From NCBI GenBank assembly GCA_905221605.1, contig CAJNDS010002579.1, positions 124,001 through 188,000 of the forward strand: 64,000 nt of DNA, read 5' to 3'. Below, piece after piece: positions 59,400 to 64,000 of this stretch. The notes beneath the pieces are model-generated. The model searched no databases and was not told where the DNA came from. It saw only the letters and a program-made list of their open reading frames with translations. The stretch is from Symbiodinium natans (Eukaryota; Sar; Dinophyceae; Suessiales; Symbiodiniaceae). How positions within the stretch are numbered: the first letter of the stretch is position 1; each line of letters starts with the position of its first letter. Made by a program: the position numbers and the translations under genes.

Positions 59400-59475
59400 G
59401 CATATACATATGCATATATACATATATACATATATATATATATACATACAGTATACATATATATATATATACACC
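59400..59475. repeat. ATAC/TATA microsatellite
   Basis: CATATACATATGCATATATA then TATATATATATACATACAGT. Followed by a T run and a G run (59500-59531). Confidence 0.95.
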
Positions 59476-59592
59476 TGCATACTTATTTTGATTAGTTGCT
59501 TCTTCTTTTTTTGGCCGGGGGGGGGGGGGGGTAAACTTGTTTTTGTGTGTGGGGGGAGGGAAGGGGGGGAAGGTTCCGGTTTAGGGTCGGGC

Positions 59593-59670
59593 ATGGAAGC
59601 AACTCGCCATATGGTTTGGCATGCCGGGAAGCCTCTTTATGCACTCTGCGAATGGGCTTTAGGTGCCTAA
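59593..59670 (+). pseudogene. Coding-like fragment with ATG
   Basis: MEATRHMVWHAGKPLYALCE then WALGA, TAA. Protein-like. The frame is open far upstream only through microsatellite. Confidence 0.33.
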
Positions 59671-59842
59671 CACAGGACCCCGAAGCGCTAAACTGTTTAG
59701 GGCTTAGGGTTTAGGGTTCAGGGTTTAGGGTTTAGGGTTCAGGATTCAGGGTTTCAGGGTTTAGGGTTTAGGGTTTGCAAAGCTTACTGAGCCTCCGAGC
59801 CGCGCGGCCCTAAACCCTAAACCCTCCATAGCCCTAAACCTT

Positions 59843-59926
59843 GGGATGTTCCCCCTTGTTGCTAGCGGTCCTTAATCGGGATCATCATAGGGGGGTACTA
59901 TAAGCCCTGTTTGAGGACTGCATCCC
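59843..59926. mobile_element. Family A MITE, shortened right arm
   Basis: GGGATGTTCCCCCTTGTTGC, AGCGGTCCTTAATCGGGATC, GAGGACTGCATCCC; right arm lac the TTAGTATAAGGGGGAA block. Confidence 0.7.
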
Positions 59927-60133
59927 AAACCCTAAGCCGTGTTCAACCCGTCCGAAAGGGTTCCGCATTTCAGTTAGTGTTTAGGGCTTCCCTAAACCCT
60001 GAACCCTAAACCCTAAACCCTAAACCCGGCCTCTTAGGGTTGTGGGTGAACCCCGAGTTTTTGACCCTGTGAAGAGGCTAAGGGCTTACTCAGGGTTTCG
60101 GGGTCAGGGGGGGTTTAGGGTTTTGGCTTTCGG

Positions 60134-60232
60134 GTTGGTTCCCAGGAAGGGTGCCCACAACTTAGAGCGAAACGGCCGAAATCAGCTGTAAAACCTAAAC
60201 CCCAAAAACCTCATGGCAGGCTTATGGTGTAG
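60134..60232 (+). pseudogene. Coding-like fragment, basic
   Basis: VGSQEGCPQLRAKRPKSAVK, PKPQKPHGRLMV, TAG. Lys/Pro-rich, perhaps a tail. Unknown. Confidence 0.33.
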
Positions 60233-60241
60233 GGCTTCGGT

Positions 60242-60440
60242 TTAGTGAACATCGCAGTGTAGTCTGTATGGGTATTGATGTCCAAAAAATGCTGTCAGAC
60301 TTTTGGATCTCTATTCTTTTGGGCCTCTTGCACAACTGTAGGCTTCTGGGGTCCCAGCCTGCGCACCCAGCACACATTTTGTCCCAGATATTGGCCCTAC
60401 AAGTCCAAAACCCTGAACCCAAAACCTGTGAAATACATGA
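60242..60440 (+). CDS. Putative exon, about 65 codons
   Basis: FSEHRSVVCMGIDVQKMLSD, FWISILLGLLHNCRLLGSQP, AHPAHILSQILALQVQ, up to a C run. Hydrophobic helix ISILLGLL within a mixed context. The minus strand is also open (Trp/Cys). Family unknown. Confidence 0.42.
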
Positions 60441-60741
60441 CCCCCCCCCCCCCCCCCCCTGTGGGCCCGTGGCTTTGTTGGAGAAGGACTATGGCTTTTA
60501 GAGACCCCGTTACCGAGCTCCATCTTTTGCCCGCGAGATGCCCTGCGCCCTGAGCTGCACCCCCCATGATTCATAGGCAGCCTCCATGAAAGCCGCAACT
60601 CTGAAACCCTAAACCCTAAACCCTAGACCTCAAGAACTAAAATCTTCGGGTTCAGGGTCGGGAGCCCTCCCGTTCCCTCGTCTCCCTCCTCTCCACCGCC
60701 CTCACCGTAAACCCTGAACTTATCAACGCTAAACCCTAAGC

Positions 60742-60852
60742 AGCCCTTTTCACGCTCCTTTCAACCTTTTTCCCGAGGTTGGCACCCTCTGGTTGGTCTT
60801 TTTCATTTCCCACGGGGCGACGCCGCTTGGGAAGAACAGTTCTGCTTGCTGA
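60742..60852 (+). CDS. 36-codon putative coding fragment
   Basis: SPFHAPFNLFPEVGTLWLVF, FISHGATPLGKNSSAC, TGA in unique DNA. Aromatic/hydrophobic; looks real. Unknown. Confidence 0.4.
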   Translation, partial: SPFHAPFNLFPEVGTLWLVFFISHGATPLGKNSSAC

Positions 60853-61678
60853 GTTAGGCACTTGTTTACAAGGGGTTCAGACTCGTACCTCTAAGGGTGC
60901 CTAGTATGGCCCTTAACCCTAAACACTGAACCCTTATACTACCTTATAAGGATCTTCAAGAAAGGGTCCCCAAAACCCAAGGGTACCTTGAGGGTCCAAC
61001 GGTACAACCCAGAAGTTTACTATTTAGGGTTTGGGGTTTGGGGGGTGGGCTTAGGGGTTAGGGGTTAGGGTTTAGGGTTTGGGGTTTAGGGTTTAGGGTT
61101 TAGGGGTTAGGGTTTAGGGTTTTGGGGTTAGGGTTTAGGGTGTTTTTTTGGTTTAGGGGTGGTTTTAGGGCTTAGGCTGCCGGGTCGGCTGTGGCGAAGT
61201 CCCGACACGTCACCAAACCTCTGAGGACGTGATCCCTCACAGAAGCCCTAAACCCTAAGCCCCAAGCCCAGAACCCTAAACCCTAAACCCTAAACCCTAA
61301 GCCCTAAGCCCTAAGCCCCAAGCCCAGAACCCTAAACCCTAAAGCCCCAAAACCCTGACGCTTCAAAGAACCCTGAAGCCTCAAAACCCTGAGAACCCCG
61401 AAGCTCAAAGCCCGTGAAAACCTACAACTCCAACGACACGAGAACAAGACATAGACCAAAGCAACCGTAATTAAAAAACGAAAGGCTCGAAAAGCACTAA
61501 GCCCTAAAAGCCCTGTAATACAGGCGTCGGAATAATTGCTGATAATATAGTATTCCCGTATGGTTCCTGGATATTTGCCCTATAATAACTCCCTAAACCC
61601 TATTCGAATTATTATCGGCCCCTAAACCCTAAACCCCTAACCTTAAGCCCTAAACCCTAAACCCTAAACCCTAAACCC

Positions 61679-61792
61679 GCTCTTACACTTAAAGCGCGCT
61701 GGCTGAGGATCTTGGCGCCATTCCGATGTGCGGAGCACCCGAGCGGGGAGCAAACCGTGCAGGGCTACGAGGACCCTCCAAGAAGGGTCTAG
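61679..61792 (+). CDS. 37-codon putative coding fragment
   Basis: ALTLKARWLRILAPFRCAEH, PSGEQTVQGYEDPPRRV, TAG of the repeat. Balanced. Unknown. Confidence 0.42.
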   Translation, partial: ALTLKARWLRILAPFRCAEHPSGEQTVQGYEDPPRRV

Positions 61793-62030
61793 GGTTTAGG
61801 GTTCAGGTTTAGGGCTTGCTTGGAGGCCAAAATAAACCCTGGCTAGCCCGGTGGGCCCTTTGGATATTTCACACGCCGAAACCCCAAAAGCACTGTTAAA
61901 CCCTTGGGCCCATACTTTCAGTGCCTTTGAAGGAGGGTAAGGGACCATAGCCAGGGACCATGCACCTACCCGCACGGAACCCTCGACCCCAAACCCCAAA
62001 CCCTGAGCCCTAAACCTGAACCCTGAACCC

Positions 62031-62178
62031 CTAAACCCCTAAACCCCTAAACCCCTAAACCCCTAAACCCCTAAACCCCTAAACCCCTAAACCCCTAAAC
62101 CCCTAAACCCCTAAACCCCTAAACCCCTAAATCCCCTAAACCCCTAAACCCCTAAACCCCTAAACCCCTAAATCCCCT
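62031..62178. repeat. CCCCTAAA octamer array
   Basis: About eighteen successive CCCCTAAA units (two with an extra T), not the canonical heptamer. Reciprocal TTTAGGGG tracts lie at 38530-38610 and 57728-57782. Confidence 0.95.
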
Positions 62179-62211
62179 AAACCTTAAACCCTAAACCCTA
62201 AACCCTAAACC

Positions 62212-62316
62212 CTGCTCAGCTACAAGGACGTCATCTGCAACTACACCGGTGAGCACCTTAGGATGGTCATCGTGGGTGACTCGGCAAGAGCTGTGGGTTG
62301 TGTTTCAGCCCTATGA
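62212..62316 (+). CDS. Putative exon fragment with internal donor
   Basis: LLSYKDVICNYTGEHLRMVI, VGDSARAVGCVSAL, TGA in unique DNA. ACCG|GTGAGC at 62252 is a donor-like site, so the true exon may end at Thr. Unknown family. Confidence 0.42.
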   Translation: MLSYKDVICNYTGEHLRMVIVGDSARAVGCVSAL

Positions 62317-62894
62317 AAGGGGTTAGGGTTTAGGGTTTAGGTTTAGGGTTTAGGGTTTAGGTTTAGGGTTTAGGGTTTAGAATTTGGTTTAGGGTGGTCT
62401 GATTTTTGGCCGCTTGAAAGGGGTGTAAATATAGGGCTTAGGGTTTAGGGTTTAGACATTAGGGTTTAGGGTTTGGGGTGGGCTGATTTGAAGCCCCTTG
62501 AAAGAGGTGTGCAATAGAGGGTTAAAAAGGGTTTCGGGTTTAGGGTGTGCGGTTTCGATTTCAGGCTTTAGGTATAGAAATTGTATAGGGTTTGTGTCCG
62601 GCGTTTTTGGCGAAAGTGTTGGGCGGGTTTTGGGTGGAAGTGTTGGGCAAGTGTAGCTTGTTGGTTTGTTTAGGGTTCGCGTCGGGAGTTCTAGACGGGC
62701 TTTTGGGGTTCTGAGCGAGTTTTCTTTTTTATTGGAGCCTCTTGGGGCGGGGGGCCTTCTAGGGGGCAAGCTTGCGTTTTGTTTTCTGAGTTTTTTTTTT
62801 TTTTTTTTCTGGGGCCTCCCGAGAACTTTGTGTCCTCCTGGAATCTTTCGGATGAATGATGAATGTACTTAAGCTCGGCTTGTCAGCTGTTTAG

Positions 62895-62972
62895 ACAAGC
62901 GACTTTGCAAGGTCAGAAAAGATACCACATACGATTCCTGTTCATCCTGGTCTTGAGGGTTTAGGGTTTAGG
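62895..62972 (+). pseudogene. Coding-like fragment
   Basis: TSDFARSEKIPHTIPVHPGL, EG, then TTTAGGG. Unknown. Confidence 0.32.
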
Positions 62973-63229
62973 GTGTGGGAGGACTAGGGTAATGATTACG
63001 GGACCTTGGGAACCCTAAACCCTAAACCCTAAACCCTAAACCCTAAACCCTAAACCCTAAACCCTAAACCCTAAACCCTGAACCCCCCCCCCCTCCCTTA
63101 AGAACCCTGCAATAAGCCCCAAGCCCCAACCCTCGAAGGCCCAAACGACTGCCATCCCTAAGGTTGTACCCAAGGTCCTCTAAGGGAATATGGGTTTAGG
63201 GTTTAGGGTTTAGGGTTTAGGGTTTAGGG

Positions 63230-63590
63230 CCACATTAGGAGTAGATGAAGGGAACCTCTTACAGTTCCATCCTGAGGGGTCTGAGTCTTTGTCCCCTTGA
63301 GCCAGGATTGAGAAGGGGTGAGAGATGAGAGATGACAATACAAGACACTGGGATCACTAACTGCTAGTCCATTGAATCATAAATGTCATAAGACTACACC
63401 AGCATCAGTTCAGATCCCATGAGCCCCTAGTATAATCACCAGAGTATGCTAGGATTACCTTAGCGTATTGAAATTTGTCTAACATATTGTCGTTGCAATT
63501 ACTAGTCCATGATTTTTGGTATTTGTGAACGCACCTCTATCCACGTCTATATCTATCTATCTGATCATCTATCGGCCTTCCTGGCTTTCT
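63230..63590. other. Unique island, no repeat, no gene recognised
   Basis: About 360 bp of A/T-balanced unique sequence with GAGAGATGAGAGATGA and TATATCTATCTATCTGATCA. No long frame on either strand. Possibly intron or intergenic DNA of the following coding fragment. Confidence 0.5.
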
Positions 63591-63592
63591 AA

Positions 63593-63748
63593 GAGCATGA
63601 AATTGTTGTGTGGTTGTGGGGAGAGGAGGAGGCTTGCTGGAGCAGAATCCTAGCTTGGGCGCCCCAACTCTGCAACAAAATAAGGACCTTCCCATGGGCC
63701 ATAAGATGGGGCAGACAGTGGGTTGAAGGTTTCGGGTTCCCTGAGCCC
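63593..63748 (+). CDS. 52-codon putative exon
   Basis: EHEIVVWLWGEEEACWSRIL, AWAPQLCNKIRTFPWAIRWG, RQWVEGFGFPEP. Seven Trp and an acidic start; not repeat-derived. It runs into the left terminus of a family B MITE (63749), so the tail encoded beyond is element sequence. Family not recognised. Confidence 0.45.
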
Positions 63749-63849
63749 TACTTGGAGGTTCAGGGTACTAATAACCCCCAGTTTTACCTGCACCTAAAAG
63801 CCCCCGAAGTCCTCTAACTCTAACTAAGTAGGATATAAGTAGACTGAAC
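63749..63849. mobile_element. Family B MITE, diverged right end
   Basis: TACTTGGAGGTTCAGGGTAC, ATAACCCCCAGTTTTACCTG, CTAACTAAGTAGGATATAAG. The left terminus equals the right terminus (reverse complement) of the 57031 copy. Confidence 0.6.
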
Positions 63850-64000
63850 CCTAAATCCTAAACCCTAAACCCTAAACCCCAAACCCGAAACCCTAAACCC
63901 TAAACCCTGAACCCAACCCCAAACCCAGGAACCTCAAAGTAAACTCTACACCCTGGCACCAAGGGATCAGTGGGGGAGCGGGCATAGAGACCCCACAATG

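Larger units (their letters stand above)
1..64000. repeat. Interspersed telomere-type repeat field (TTTAGGG/CCCTAAA)
   Basis: Perfect heptamer tracts and degenerate derivatives (TTTTAGGG, TTTAGGGG, TTCAGGG, CCCTGAA, CCCTCAA) recur throughout, on both strands, seldom more than a few hundred bases apart. Among the longest perfect tracts are 2581-2665, 5165-5272, 19690-19805, 21940-22060, 26830-26942, 45480-45602 and 57250-57350. The heptamer is the telomerase repeat of plants, many algae and alveolates. Orientation switches many times, so this is not one chromosome end; it is interstitial telomeric sequence used as filler between unrelated islands. Confidence 0.95.

Noticed and set aside
1-64000. 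CRISPR-like array from regularly repeated heptamers with spacers
   Set aside because: The repeat is the telomeric heptamer, tract length is variable, and islands vary from 20 to over 1000 bp; the gene-like islands and MITEs point to a eukaryote.

Overview
The window looks like nuclear DNA of a microbial eukaryote with the plant/algal-type telomere repeat TTTAGGG (CCCTAAA on the other strand). That repeat also occurs in dinoflagellates, chromerids, cryptophytes and green algae. A dinoflagellate or other alga/alveolate is my best guess, from non-LTR retrotransposon pieces, GT-type splice donors and repeat-dense sequence, but the sequence does not settle the lineage. There are no bacterial operons, tRNA or rRNA genes or CRISPR arrays, and I find no complete multi-exon gene.

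The main feature is the architecture. Perfect and degenerate TTTAGGG/CCCTAAA tracts occur every few hundred bases from end to end, in both orientations. They separate short islands, mostly 60-250 bp, of unrelated sequence. The islands fall into three classes. (1) Coding-like fragments of about 20-55 codons, some ending at a GTGAGT/GTAAGG-type donor. (2) Short terminal-inverted-repeat (MITE-like) elements of about 95-260 bp in several families, some cut open by telomeric tracts. (3) Simple repeats: long G or C runs, TATG/ATATATAC microsatellites, and homogenised variant heptamers to nonamers.

Recognisable homology is limited to one class of mobile element. A non-LTR (LINE-type) retrotransposon is represented by reverse-transcriptase pieces at 32.76-33.11 kb (motif A FDTL block and PQGDP block) and an endonuclease (EEP) piece at 45.30-45.46 kb. 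A glycine/tryptophan-rich exon-like ORF at 27.1 kb lies between inverted copies of one repeat family. The 16.4-17.2 kb interval holds an array of about 21-bp units in alternating orientation, bounded by a 40-bp direct repeat. The 17.8-19.1 kb interval is GC-rich, free of telomeric repeats, and holds a long hairpin and a recurring GAGCATCATGAGCATCAG motif.

Caution on the coding-like fragments: every frame of TTTAGGG or CCCTAAA meets a stop within a few codons, so all of them end at repeat edges for trivial reasons, and an open frame of 30 codons is not rare by chance. I list those whose residue composition, donor sites or motifs make coding origin plausible, with low to moderate confidence. 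No pathway or operon can be inferred; the window reads as a mosaic of broken pieces, plausibly subtelomeric or repaired/patched DNA.
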